This document shows, piece after piece, positions 10,455 through 20,822 of a stretch of DNA of 64,000 nt. The position numbers and the translations under genes are program-made. This DNA is from Ochromonas danica (Eukaryota > Sar > Chrysophyceae > Chromulinales > Chromulinaceae), in assembly GCA_015146655.1 (NCBI GenBank), contig VKHL01000126.1, positions 1 to 64,000 of the forward strand, written 5' to 3'. The notes below the pieces were generated by a model, which worked only from the letters and a program-made list of their open reading frames with translations, had not been told where the DNA came from and did not search any database. Position 1 is the first letter of the stretch, and every line of letters begins with the position of its first letter.

Positions 10455-11426
10455 ATGAAGCTGACTTTGCTCTTTGTTTTGATTCTTCATCTTGTGGCAG
10501 AGTGCGCTGGGAAAAAGACTCTGTGGTTTATGGCCACAGAAACTACCCATGCTTCATACCTTGCCTATATTAAAGCTGCCCTGGCCTCTGTGTTACTGTG
10601 GCATTCTCATCAGCTCTACCCTGTCCTTATCTTGAGTGGAAGTAGTCAAAATGCTGCTCTACCCGATTGGCTGACCAAACTGGCGAAATCTGACAAGATC
10701 CTTATTCTCCATCGTAACTTGACATTTGTGGATCAAGAGGTCATTAACAAGTATCCGATTCTCAATCATCCCGCTTTCCTTCGTTTGGATATTCCTACAA
10801 TAGTGCCCGAGCTGGCGCAGACACTTCCTCGTTCTCTGAAGTCTCACACAATCAACTTCGACTATGCTCTTTACACAGATTGTGACGTCTTGTTTTCCCC
10901 CTCCTTCAACTTGAATGAGCTACCAAAGCCCAAAGTGATCTCCTTGGGAGGAGAGATGACGAAAGATGAAATGGCTAATTCTGGTGTGCTTTACATCAAC
11001 ATCAAGGTTATGAGGAAGCATATGGAGGGTTTCATTGAGCACGGGAAGACAGCTAACTTCAAATTCGATGCGTATGATCAAGGCTATATACTATCTTATT
11101 TCAGAGACAAGCTTAATGTGACTGAACTTCTTCCCGCAGCTTTTAATTGGAAGCCCTATTGGGGGAACTCCAACAAAACTGCAATTCTGCATTTCCATGG
11201 CCCTAAACCAGGGCTGTTAGCGGAATGTTTTGCACTCATAGACAATGATGGTTGTGATGGTCCAAGTATGGCCAAATGTGTGGGAGGAGCTGAAGTGTAC
11301 ATTAATATCTGCAGGTTCGGTAGAGACAAATACCAAGTCTATACTCATGATATGTCACTCTCATATGCAGGTGCGTTGAAATTCTTTTATCACATGATCA
11401 CCTTCGATTGGGCCGATAAAGCCTAG
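10455..11426 (+). CDS. Secreted GT-A-type glycosyltransferase, array copy 4
   Basis: Intact 323-residue, single-exon copy and the best representative of the family. Residues 1-19 form a signal peptide or anchor (MKLTLLFVLILHLVAECAG). The DxD is D142-C-D144, followed by ANSGVLY (174-180), DQGYILSYF (208-216) and HFHGPKPG (246-253). A tail with several Cys residues (258, 267, 275, 286) probably forms disulfides. Sequons at RNLT, NVT and NKT suggest a glycosylated luminal protein. The frame is open further upstream, but the signal peptide and the matching start in copy 5 favour this ATG. Substrate is unknown. The GT8-like assignment rests on motif order. Confidence 0.8.
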   Translation: MKLTLLFVLILHLVAECAGKKTLWFMATETTHASYLAYIKAALASVLLWHSHQLYPVLILSGSSQNAALPDWLTKLAKSDKILILHRNLTFVDQEVINKYPILNHPAFLRLDIPTIVPELAQTLPRSLKSHTINFDYALYTDCDVLFSPSFNLNELPKPKVISLGGEMTKDEMANSGVLYINIKVMRKHMEGFIEHGKTANFKFDAYDQGYILSYFRDKLNVTELLPAAFNWKPYWGNSNKTAILHFHGPKPGLLAECFALIDNDGCDGPSMAKCVGGAEVYINICRFGRDKYQVYTHDMSLSYAGALKFFYHMITFDWADKA

Positions 11427-11513
11427 ATGCACAGTGATTTGGCTCTGAGATAATATTCCAATAATGACCGATTTACGCTTATAGAGTATCCAGTTTAATC
11501 ATTTTGATGATTT

Positions 11514-11529
11514 CAAGAACATGTTCTTG
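11514..11529. repeat. Palindrome CAAGAACATGTTCTTG after copy 4
   Basis: Perfect 16-base palindrome about 90 bases after the stop. Identical words lie at 11868-11883 and 13487-13502. As RNA it could form a 6-bp stem with a CAUG loop. Confidence 0.85.
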
Positions 11530-11867
11530 GGTTAATAGTATGGATTACGTTACAGGTCTTGCAATTCTTGTTATTGCTGTAATTGATTTACTTTTGTTGT
11601 TACATTTAGCAATTGCCTTCAAAAAATTTTCTTTCCTTTTTCCAATTATCGAATAACTAGCCACTGCATTTGTAATATTAGGTTTAGAGATAATGTTCCG
11701 ATCGCAGATGCCGATTTACGTTTTAGAGGTGGATGCCTTTTTGCTTTTGTTGTTGGTTGCAAGATATATTGTTGACTGATAAAGCCCACAAGCACATGGC
11801 TCATAGATGATGTTCCAATGGCAGACATATTCATAGATTGTATTCTGCTTAATGCTTTCGAGCGTCG

Positions 11868-11883
11868 CAAGAACATGTTCTTG
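11868..11883. repeat. Palindrome in relic 3' flank
   Basis: Same 16-base palindrome as after copies 4 and 5. It is retained although the coding part of this unit is gone. Confidence 0.85.
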
Positions 11884-12415
11884 TTTTAATTGTTAGACCG
11901 ACATTATAGGTCTTGTATTTAGTGAAAAAGAAAAAAGATACTTCCTTTCTTTTCGTCTTTTAGTCAAGAACAAAGCAACACTGTCATTTGAACAAATTGT
12001 CAATTATTATCATATAGACCCTACATCATTACATTTTCCATCTTAGGGCTCAGAGCGGAGAGCTCAATGGAAGTCTTGTCCAAAACCCAAAACCGAGTTT
12101 GAACTCCATTTCTATCACTTCTGACTGACAGGTCAACAGTTGTGGTTTCTCCTGTCCGTTTCATATAATAACCGTTTGATGGGGCGATACAAAGTAGTTT
12201 CTTCTCAGTTGACTTGACCAACGCCATTCAGCAGAGGGAGCAATTTGATGGGGTGATGCAAAGTAGTTTCTTCTTTCAGGAGGGAGATGATTTGTAAACG
12301 CCATTCAGCAGCGGGAGCTATTTGATGGGGCGGTGCAAGGCGGTCCAGGGCTCCCTGATGTCTTCCCACTCCGTCCGTCACAACCACACCTCAATTGGCC
12401 TGCTATGCCCGACAG

Positions 12416-13384
12416 ATGAAGCTGACTTTGCTCTTTGTTTTAATTCTTCATCTTGTGGCAGAGTGCGCTGGGAAAAAGACTCTGTGGTTTATGGCCACAG
12501 AAACAAACCATGCTTCATACCTTACTTTCATTAAAGCTGCACTAAATTCTGTGTTGCCGCGCCATTCTGATCAGCTCTACCCTGTCCTTATCTTGAGTGG
12601 TGGAGGTCAACATGCTGCTCTACCCGATTGGCTGACCAAACTAACGAAATCTGGCAAGATCCTCACTCTCCATCGTAACTTGACATTTGTGGATCAAGAG
12701 GTCATTCAGAAGTATCCTATTCTGAATCATCCCGCTTTCCTTCGTTTGGATATTCCTACAATAGTGCCCGAGTTGGCTAAGACACTTCCTCGTTCTCTGA
12801 GGTCCACGATCAACTTCGACTATGCTCTTTACACAGATTGTGACGTCTTATTCTACCCTTCCTTCAACTTGAATGAGTTACCAAAGCCCAAAGTGATCTC
12901 ACTAGGAGGAGAGATGACAAAAGAGGATATGGCTAATTCTGGTGTGCTTTACATGAATATAAAAGCTATGAAGAAGCATATGGCTGGTTTCGTCAAGCAT
13001 GGGAAGACAGCTAACTTCACATTCGATGCGTATGATCAAGGCTATATACTTTCTTATTTCAGAGATAAGCTTCACGTGGCTCAATTTCTTCCTGCAGCTT
13101 TTAATTGGAAACCCTATTGGGGGGATTCAAACAAAACTGCTATTTTGCATTTCCATGGCCCAAAGCCAGGACTATTAGCAGATTGTTTTGCATTCATGGA
13201 CAACGATGGTTGTGATAGTCCAAGTATGGCCAAATGTGTGGGTGGAGCTGAAGTGTACTTGAATATCTGCAGGTTCGGCAGAGACAAATGTCATGTCTCT
13301 ACTCATGATATGTCCATATCATATGCAAATGCGTTGAAATTATTTTATCACATGATCACCTTCGATTGGGCTGATAAAGCCTAA
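12416..13384 (+). CDS. Secreted GT-A-type glycosyltransferase, array copy 5
   Basis: Intact 322-residue single-exon gene with the same architecture as copy 4: signal peptide MKLTLLFVLILHLVAECAG, TDCDV, ANSGVLY, DQGYILSYF, HFHGPKPG and a Cys-containing tail ending TFDWADKA. Differences from copy 4 include SVLPRHSDQLYP in place of SVLLWHSHQLYP near the N-terminus. A 217-bp block is identical to the broken copy 3 (7883-8099 against 12618-12834). The start was chosen at the signal-peptide Met, because the upstream in-frame codons are part of the conserved 5' flank. Confidence 0.8.
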   Translation: MKLTLLFVLILHLVAECAGKKTLWFMATETNHASYLTFIKAALNSVLPRHSDQLYPVLILSGGGQHAALPDWLTKLTKSGKILTLHRNLTFVDQEVIQKYPILNHPAFLRLDIPTIVPELAKTLPRSLRSTINFDYALYTDCDVLFYPSFNLNELPKPKVISLGGEMTKEDMANSGVLYMNIKAMKKHMAGFVKHGKTANFTFDAYDQGYILSYFRDKLHVAQFLPAAFNWKPYWGDSNKTAILHFHGPKPGLLADCFAFMDNDGCDSPSMAKCVGGAEVYLNICRFGRDKCHVSTHDMSISYANALKLFYHMITFDWADKA

Positions 13385-13486
13385 GTTCACAGTGATTTGG
13401 CTCGTAGATAGTCTAATGTTCCAATTGCAAATATTGTGGATGATATGCAAAATAAAGTGCATTTCGTTTAATCTCTTAGAGGGTCT

Positions 13487-13502
13487 CAAGAACATGTTCT
13501 TG
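13487..13502. repeat. Palindrome CAAGAACATGTTCTTG after copy 5
   Basis: Perfect palindrome about 100 bases after the stop of copy 5, equivalent in position to the one after copy 4. Confidence 0.85.
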
Positions 13503-13708
13503 ATTTAAATGTTAGATTGCTACAGATGTTCTAATTTGTTCTACGACTGTAATTAATGTACTAGTTGTTTTCTTTTTCGTTTCGTTTGCAAAACAAGATT
13601 TACTGTATACGACTTCTCTCAGCGTGATAGATGACTTTCAAATCCACTTTTACTTCCTTCTTGTTGACAGCCAATGTGTGGTGAGAGCGTGAGGTGCGGG
13701 GTGAAACT

Positions 13709-13718
13709 AGCCGTTGGA
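13709..13718 (-). promoter_or_regulatory. MSA-like mitotic promoter element
   Basis: The minus strand reads TCCAACGGCT, a full match to the plant mitosis-specific activator consensus YCYAACGGYY bound by three-repeat MYB proteins. It lies about 80 bases upstream of the CDC20 start. Function in this organism is inferred. Confidence 0.5.
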
Positions 13719-13796
13719 AGATAAAACAACATCCACTGACAGAACAATCACAACTAAATCACAATTTAACCCCAAACCACACAACCAATATAAAAG

Positions 13797-15248
13797 ATGT
13801 CTTCAGCATCAGAGATTACTGATTTTGAGAACTTAATGGCTCTTGATAATCCTATCAAGACCAATGCTAGCACAAGATGGGAACGCAGAGCTCAGCGTGC
13901 TCAACAAGGTCTTTCTTCTTCCCTCTCTCAACCTAGTCAAGCTGATCGATATATTCCTAATCGATCAGGTATGGAATATGATCTTTCACACATGAACTCT
14001 CTCATGGTTGACGAGAACATGGAGAAGAACCTGAATGAGATCTCCGACCATTCTAAACTTCTTTCCAGCAATTTGGATCGTTGCGATGGTACAGGAGCAG
14101 CTGGTGCAAGAGTTCTTGCCTTTAAAAGCAAGGCTCCTGCTCCTGCTGAAGGCTATCAAAGCTCTTTGCGTGTCCTTTACTCTGCTGCTGGCCCTAAGAA
14201 GGAAGTTGCCAAGCCTACCCGCCAGATCGCCTCTGCTCCCTACCGTGTCTTGGATGCACCCGACATGCTCGATGACTACTATCTGAACCTCTTGTCTTGG
14301 TCAAGTAACAATGTCTTAGCTGTTGCACTTTCCCAGACGGTCTATCTGTGGAATGCTGCCAGTGGAGAGATCCAGGAACTGATGAATGTCAGTGAAGATG
14401 AGACGAACTATATCTCTTCTGTCTCGTGGATTCAACAAGGTGGTAATCATTTAGCTATTGGAACTGCTGATAACGCTGTACAGCTGTGGGATGTCTCGGC
14501 GGGTAGACAGGTGCGCAATCTTTCAGGTCATGCTAGTCGTGTGGGCTCTCTGGCATGGAACAATCACATCCTGAGCAGTGGATCGAAAGATAACACTGTC
14601 ATTCACCATGATGTGCGTATTCAACAGCATGTGATTGGTAAGATGACAGCACACAGCCAGGAAGTGTGCGGCCTTGCTTGGTCTCCAGATGGAACCATGT
14701 TAGCCTCTGGTGCTAATGACAATGCCTTGGCTATCTCTGATATGTCCTCCCTCAGCATGAACATGTCTGCAAGACATGTGTTGACGGATCATCAGGCTGC
14801 AGTCAAAGCATTGGCTTGGTCTCCTCATGAGCGCAACCTCTTGGCCTCTGGAGGTGGTACTGCTGATCGCTGCATCAAGTTTTGGAATGCCTCTTCAGGT
14901 ACTTTGCTCAACTCCATTGACACGGGTAGTCAGGTCTGTGCTTTACAATGGTCTCCTTTCGAGAAGGAATTGTTGAGTAGTCATGGATATGCTGAAAACC
15001 AATTGTGTCTGTGGAAGTATCCTTCTATGGTGAGAGTGAAGGAGTTGAAGGCACACACTTCCCGTGTGTTGCATATGGCCGTCTCTCCTGATGGTAGCTC
15101 AGTAGTATCTGGAGCAGCAGATGAGACATTGCGTTTCTGGAATATCTTTGCCTCTGAATCACGAAGCAAGCGTGGTGATTCTTCCTCTTCATTGATGGTT
15201 GCCAATGGCGCGGGATTGAAAGCTGGGAATGCCATGCGCATTCGCTGA
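13797..15248 (+). CDS. CDC20: CDC20/Fizzy APC/C activator
   Basis: WD40 activator of the anaphase-promoting complex that brings substrates to the ligase in mitosis. Single exon, 483 residues, typical length. The C-box is DRYIPNR (50-56). The segment YRVLDAPDMLDDYYLNLL is the hallmark entry into the propeller. Seven WD repeats follow (about 165-455), with VYLWNA, VQLWDV, IKFWNA, LCLWKY and LRFWNI blades. The protein ends in Ile-Arg, the IR tail that docks on APC subunits. No KEN box is obvious. CDC20 is favoured over CDH1 by overall propeller similarity. An MSA-like element lies upstream, which fits a mitotically expressed gene. Confidence 0.93.
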   Translation: MSSASEITDFENLMALDNPIKTNASTRWERRAQRAQQGLSSSLSQPSQADRYIPNRSGMEYDLSHMNSLMVDENMEKNLNEISDHSKLLSSNLDRCDGTGAAGARVLAFKSKAPAPAEGYQSSLRVLYSAAGPKKEVAKPTRQIASAPYRVLDAPDMLDDYYLNLLSWSSNNVLAVALSQTVYLWNAASGEIQELMNVSEDETNYISSVSWIQQGGNHLAIGTADNAVQLWDVSAGRQVRNLSGHASRVGSLAWNNHILSSGSKDNTVIHHDVRIQQHVIGKMTAHSQEVCGLAWSPDGTMLASGANDNALAISDMSSLSMNMSARHVLTDHQAAVKALAWSPHERNLLASGGGTADRCIKFWNASSGTLLNSIDTGSQVCALQWSPFEKELLSSHGYAENQLCLWKYPSMVRVKELKAHTSRVLHMAVSPDGSSVVSGAADETLRFWNIFASESRSKRGDSSSSLMVANGAGLKAGNAMRIR

Positions 15249-16606
15249 AGAGATCCTCTAATGATCTTTTTGGCTTATTAACAAATCTCTAATCCATATC
15301 GTGCCTCGATATAAAGAGGATGAATCGATCCTTCCCACTTGCATGAATTGTGATGAAGTTGTAGTATGAGAATATCCAGACGAATCAACAATGCTCTGAA
15401 GCTATTAAGCCACTTACAGACGATGTCTAGAAAGCATACCTCACCTGTACTTCTTCTTGATTGAAGTCAATCTATTGACTATACAATCTTCATGTTATAT
15501 TATTTCTTTCTCTGTTTTCAGTTTATATGTTGTATTGAATGATGATTGTGTTCTGTGTTGTCTATTTATTGCCTACACTGTAGAAAGACAGTGCGATGCC
15601 TCCTGGGCTCGACCTGGATTCTTTGTAGTTCAATAGCAGCACAGACACTCATACTCTTCTCTGTTTGTTTGTTTAGCAGCGCATGTTCTCTATATATCGC
15701 TTTTCTCAAAGCGACCCTTCCTATGAGGATTTGGTACAGCTGGTACAGCATATACAGTGTCGTTGATTGTGATGTGAAAATTGAATCTAGATCATCGTCT
15801 TCAATAATGAACGATGGCAAGTTGGGTGTTCTACATTACATCTATCTTTGTAATCTTGAAGCTCGCCAGGGTAGGAAGATAGACTAGAGAATTTGATCCG
15901 ACTATTGCTGGTGGAAGAACTGTCGCCACTACATTAACTACATAGAGATAAGATACCACAAGATGATTAATTAGTCTACATCGAAACTGTTATACAGCCT
16001 CCTACTCCAAGACGGCTGTGCAAAAGCGGGGAGAAAGAGAAAACTTTGAAAACCGAAGATTAATCTTCAGTCTGTCGATAAGAAAAGTCGTGTTGTCATC
16101 GGCAGCCGGATGTTCCTTGTTCCTGACAGTTGACATTCAACAGAATCTGTCTGTCCATGGCAGAGTGTAGACATAAAACATTATTAGTAAGCTTCCATTC
16201 TGTAAGCTTTGTTACCATTCAATAGCTAATGGTCTCAACTTTCCTGTTGTTCATTGATTCCTCCGCGCATAACAAATCCGAACGAAATCTGCTGAATCTT
16301 GAATGTTGAATGTTGAATGAGAGAAAATGTGCTGGAAACAACCAAAAAACCAAAACCTGAAAATACACTGTTTTTTGTCTGTTTTCGGGGTGGGAGTGTT
16401 GCTGTGTAGTGATTCAACGGATCTTTTCTTCTTCTTCTTCTTCTCTTCATCATCTCAACTGCGGTCAAACCCGCTGAGCATCAACTTCTCTCAGTGGACT
16501 TGGGACTCTGCTTGTTCACAAGAAAAGATCTTAATTAGCTGATTAACTGACTGACCGTTTGACCACTGACTTGACTCTAGACTGAGACAATTGATATAAT
16601 TGTAGA
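15249..16606. other. Intergenic, CDC20 3' region
   Basis: Short open frames only (longest about 113 codons at 15546-15887), with no domain and biased to C/S/L, so judged noncoding. A CTT repeat lies at about 16425-16447. Confidence 0.5.
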
Positions 16607-17101
16607 ATGTCTACGTTTCCTATGCCTCCTAGTGCTTCTCATATGACCAATAATGATACCATCACAGTCTTTGATCCCACCACTACCACTACCAACCCTG
16701 TGACAATGAACGATAAAAAAGCTGATCTCTCTATCTATCTCCTAGAAGGGAGTACTAATGTTAATGTTAATGTTAATGATCATCCTCCTATCCTCCTCTG
16801 TCCTACTGGACATACACAACGTGATCGATCTTCAACTATAGCCTTTGATGATCATTCTCATCTTCAAGCTAGGAGAATGAGAATGTTAACTGTTGAGATT
16901 GGCAGTGTACCTGGAGGAGGACAAACACATCGACCACTCACTCCATCTTCTGGTCCAAGTACTCCACGTGTCCCAACTTTACGACCACGTAGTCAAAGTC
17001 CAACAGATAGTTGGCCAATCCAATCTTCTGCTTCTCCTTCAGAGATGTTAAGAAATCGTATACGTGCACAGTTACCATCACGAGAATTCTTCTCACAGTA
17101 A
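16607..17101 (+). CDS. Small SPTD/QLPS-signature protein, paralog A
   Basis: 164 residues, single exon, mostly disordered (Thr/Asn/Pro-rich), function unknown. The C-terminus, RPRSQSPTD followed about 18 residues later by LRNRIRAQLPSREFF, matches the C-terminus of the minus-strand gene at 19399-20017 (RTRSSSPTD ... LKHKYRTQLPS). The two therefore form a paralog pair facing each other across 2.3 kb. SP/TP sites around the motif suggest phosphorylation by proline-directed kinases (inference). A short NVNVNVN repeat lies in the middle. Confidence 0.65.
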   Translation: MSTFPMPPSASHMTNNDTITVFDPTTTTTNPVTMNDKKADLSIYLLEGSTNVNVNVNDHPPILLCPTGHTQRDRSSTIAFDDHSHLQARRMRMLTVEIGSVPGGGQTHRPLTPSSGPSTPRVPTLRPRSQSPTDSWPIQSSASPSEMLRNRIRAQLPSREFFSQ

Positions 17102-19398
17102 CTAACTACATTACCTGCTATTATTATAACACTGTGTTAATAAGTTACATGTCTTAGGCAGTGACATGTACAGTATATACCCTATCCTACTCTACTCTAC
17201 CTTATTATTATTCCATATCATGCCATATCATTATCATACGATTCGTTATGGTTCTATCATCTTGTGCTTCTTCTTCTTTCTTCTTTCTTCTCCTTGTAAT
17301 GATGGTTATGGCGGTGATGGTGTTTGTATTATCTATGGTGCAGTAGTGTCTTTCTGGTGGTGTTGTCTTTCTACTAAACGAGAAGGGCAGTCTTTATTTG
17401 ATGCATTTGTTTGCCTTTGTCTCCTTCACAGACACCATTCACCCTCTAGTCTCTCTCTCTCTCTCTGACACTACTTGTAGTATATTATATACATACATAA
17501 ACATCTTTCTCTATCTTTCTACTGCCTCAATCCTCACGAAAGAAAGAGAAAGGGAGAGAATGTGTATATGTGTGTCTTGTGTGAGAAGGATATCCAAAGT
17601 ACTCCCTACTGTTGTGTGCTTGCTTGATTGCTTGCTTTTGTTTTGATCAGATTTGTTTCTTCTTGTTGTTGTTCTTCTTCTTGAGGGCAGGAGATTCTAA
17701 GCCTTCTCTTATCTATTTATTCAACCCTCTTGTCCATGTCCTCTCCCTGCCTTGTCTATTACCATAACTAATAATAGCCATATTCACTTTCATTCTATTA
17801 CAATAGCTATATTGCTTTGTTTTGCTTTGTTTTGCTTTGCATGCCTGTCATTCCTCTACTGTTTTGCTTCGACGAGAGCTCCTTTCTTTGTAAACTAGTC
17901 TACCCCCTCCCCTCCCTGCTGTGACTTCTTGTATATAGTAACACCAACTACATGTTCTAGACTAGTTAAACCTTAGCCTTCCTTTGTGTGCTCCATTCAA
18001 CTCTATTAGGTGATGTCCAATCTTCTTGTTGGACATCGCCTTCCTTTCTTCATTGTCATCATCTGATAATATCACAGGACTTGTAGCTCTTATATCGGGG
18101 GTTACTGTATTATGTTCTGTTAAATGACTTCCTCTAACTGTATTGATGAAGACATTATGATATACACAGGTGATGACATGAATGATGAAGGCATTTTCTA
18201 ATGTGATTCTGTGTTTGTGAAGGTACTAAATATACTACTGTAAGATAAGCAACCTTCACCAATCTACATCTTCTTGTAGTAGTTGTTGTTGTTGATGATG
18301 ATGATGATGATTGAAGTCATTATGGAATTACAATATGCACTCAAACTCTACAATCCTATCTTACACAACTTGAGAGCACGAGATCAAATCCCACAAGTCC
18401 TTCAATCTTCTTGATCTTCTTCTACAAGACCAGGAACTAGTCCAAACAATCTCCAAATCAATAATGTCGTTCACACAAGATTCTAGCTAAAAGCAAACTA
18501 TGAGGAGTAGCGTACACTGAGCACCAAGGAGGTAAGCTCATAATGAACGGTACTAATTACTGGTATTATACATACTATATACAGCATGAAGATGTCATAT
18601 ATATATATTTATACAAATCTTGTATATATATATAGCAAACAGGGACATAGTCCCATAACATCTGCTAACAGGGCGAATAAATGGATAGTAAGGCAAACAA
18701 CCTCAAAACAAAAACTATCGCCCAATAGTATTAACAACATTATGATTTGGTACAAAATTCATATGATTGGTGGTGGAGAGATCTGGTGAAAGATCCAACA
18801 TCCACATTCCTCACCACTAGTATATAAAACAGGATTTCAAATCTAAACAGTTAGGAGGAAGTTGCATAAACCGCAAGGGGTATAGCTGGACTGTTTAGAT
18901 ACTGGAGAGTAGGCAGAGATATATAAGAACTAGAACAGAGAGTAGGGAGGGATATGTAAGAACTAGTACAGAGAGTAGGCAGGGATATATAAGAACTCGA
19001 ATGAGAAGAATAGGCATTTCGAATCATTGAGAAATAATTACACAAGATTGAATCTTTGTTTAATGATAAGCACTGACGCTTCAATGTACAGTGCAACAGC
19101 ACTATGATATACTAATACAGCACCATAGTGACGTCTCCGCTTGTCATAATCACCAACCTCGTCAAACAATTCGATGTAGAAAGAAACTACGAGCATTATA
19201 GAAAAAGCCATGGAACAGATAGAGTAATGTAGAATGCTAAGAAGGATTTCGAAAACAGCCCAGTATTCAAGAGTTCAAGGACTGTCTGTGCTTTAAAAAG
19301 AGAAGGGTATAGAGAGGAAAGTAGTAGTACAGTACAGAGGATGTGCCAGTATTGTTATTAATGGGTTGATAATTAGAGGTATCCAATTGATCAATTGA
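17102..19398. other. 2.3-kb convergent intergenic region
   Basis: The 3' regions of the two SPTD-signature genes. It is T/C-rich on the plus strand near 17160-17650, has a TTTTGCTTTG repeat near 17815-17840, a GAT trinucleotide run near 18291-18312 and TA runs near 18595-18635. There is one tandem repeat (18903-19001). No gene is recognised. Confidence 0.5.
18903..19001 (+). repeat. 33-bp tandem repeat, three units
   Basis: Three diverged units of about 33 bases built on AGAGTAGGCAGRGATATATA followed by AGAACTAG. It would read as SSYISLPTL repeats on the minus strand, but no supported gene contains it. Confidence 0.75.
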
Positions 19399-20017
19399 TC
19401 AATCCGTGGAGAAGGAAGAATAATCCACATCCATCTTGGAAGGGAGCTGGGTACGATATTTGTGCTTTAAGATATCCAATGGGGTAGCCTTGGAATACAT
19501 ATCCGTTGGACTGCTACTACGTGTACGCATTAATGGCTTTCTAGGAGCTGATCCCAACAGCTTATCTCGGCTGGAAATGACAGGTTGATCAAGGCATCTG
19601 TCAATAGGAAGGAACAGCACTTTTTCCTTCTCTTCATAGGAAGGACTCAGTAAAGTGGGGATATCCAAATCATGGAAAGGATGCACACCACCACTACCAC
19701 TACGATCATGATCATCAAAAGAGGATGAAGTCGTACTATCAATCGAGATGAAGCTTAAAGATCGATTGGTGTAAGGCACTAGAGAATCAATACAAGCAAG
19801 CAAGCAAGCAAGTACCCAAGTTAGTCATTTAGTGTGTAGGAGAGGGTTTGATGGGGAGTGGAAAGGATAGGAAAGAATAATAAAGCAAAACTAATAGGAA
19901 TCATTACTGAGACATCCTAAAGTACTAGACTATCTAATCTAGTATTGATATGGGCAAGACAGAGATGAACTTACCATAAGAATGTGTAAATTCGGAGAAT
20001 GAACTTTTTGGTAGCAT
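19399..20017 (-). CDS. Small SPTD/QLPS-signature protein, paralog B
   Basis: Two exons joined across an intron (20017-19975, then 19778-19399) give a 140-residue protein starting MLPKSSFSEFTHSY. Donor GTAAGT and acceptor CTAG keep the frame. It is rich in Ser, Asp and Pro. The C-terminal RTRSSSPTD and LKHKYRTQLPSK match paralog A (16607-17101). Function is unknown. Additional 5' exons cannot be excluded, because the frame is open into a basic stretch just upstream (KNRRLVK). Confidence 0.6.
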
Positions 20018-20822
20018 TTTTACAAGACGTCTATTTTTAGTACTAAGACAAAGACAAGTCATCAGAGAGAGAGAGAGAGAGAGAGAGGTTAATACTATAG
20101 GACTATCAGAAGATAGAAGAAGAAGGAGAAAGGATGATCTTCTCTTACCAATGGTTACTGTTGTTGTTGTTGTTATTATTGTTGTTATTGTTATGTTTTG
20201 GTTGAAAGTCGAATGACATGATGACGGAATGTCGGGTCCTTCCCACGATATTCTAATTTCCCAACCTCTTCCACCACTCAAAATACAATTCTTCCCACGT
20301 ATTTTCTCCCAGTCGATGACTTCTGTTTGCCAAACCAAACCTCAACATGGACAGTTCGCGCACAGGTTGCACTTGCACAAGACACATCCCAACCCCTTGG
20401 TAGGAGATAATACTATGAATGTTAGAGTTTGATGAGAGGAAAAGGTGACTTTGAATAGACCACAAGGCAGAGCACGATGATGATGAAAATTAAATTAGGG
20501 AAATGCAACGGAAGGCCAAAAGAATAGATTGACATCAATCCAATCAATCAAAGCCTGCCAGTATTGTGTGGTCACGAGCCAACACCGCTACAGCAGTAAA
20601 AAAAAAACACAAGATTTATCTCAGCATCACCGATGACCGTAGTAAACTGCACGTTATATGCTCTCGCCATCTCTCCATCATATTCGTTGCTTAACATCCT
20701 CTTCGCATCATATCCAAAGGTGTACATTACTCAAGCTTATCTAACCTAACTTAACCTGAAACTGAAACTATTGAAGCTAATCTACCTACAATAAATGAAA
20801 ATGTATTCATCTTTTATATTGT
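20018..20822. other. Intergenic
   Basis: Contains a GA run (20066-20089), a TTG/TTA-rich repeat around 20160-20195, and GC-richer DNA at 20220-20400 that may be the promoter of paralog B. No gene is seen. Confidence 0.45.

Larger units (their letters stand above)
11427..12415. other. Spacer with duplicated 3' flanks
   Basis: No intact gene. The 3' flank of copy 4 (palindrome at 11514-11529) is followed by a second, degraded glycosyltransferase 3' end. This runs about 11777-11905 (GATAAAGCC, GGCTCATAGATGATGTTCCAAT) with its own palindrome at 11868-11883, so a former gene copy has been deleted here. Upstream of copy 5, the motif CCATTCAGCAG(C/A)GGGAGC...TTTGATGGGG is repeated two to three times (12170-12330). 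Confidence 0.6.

Noticed and set aside
15546-15887. 113-codon frame downstream of CDC20
   Set aside because: C/S/L-rich with no domain or splice support; typical of noncoding AT-rich DNA.
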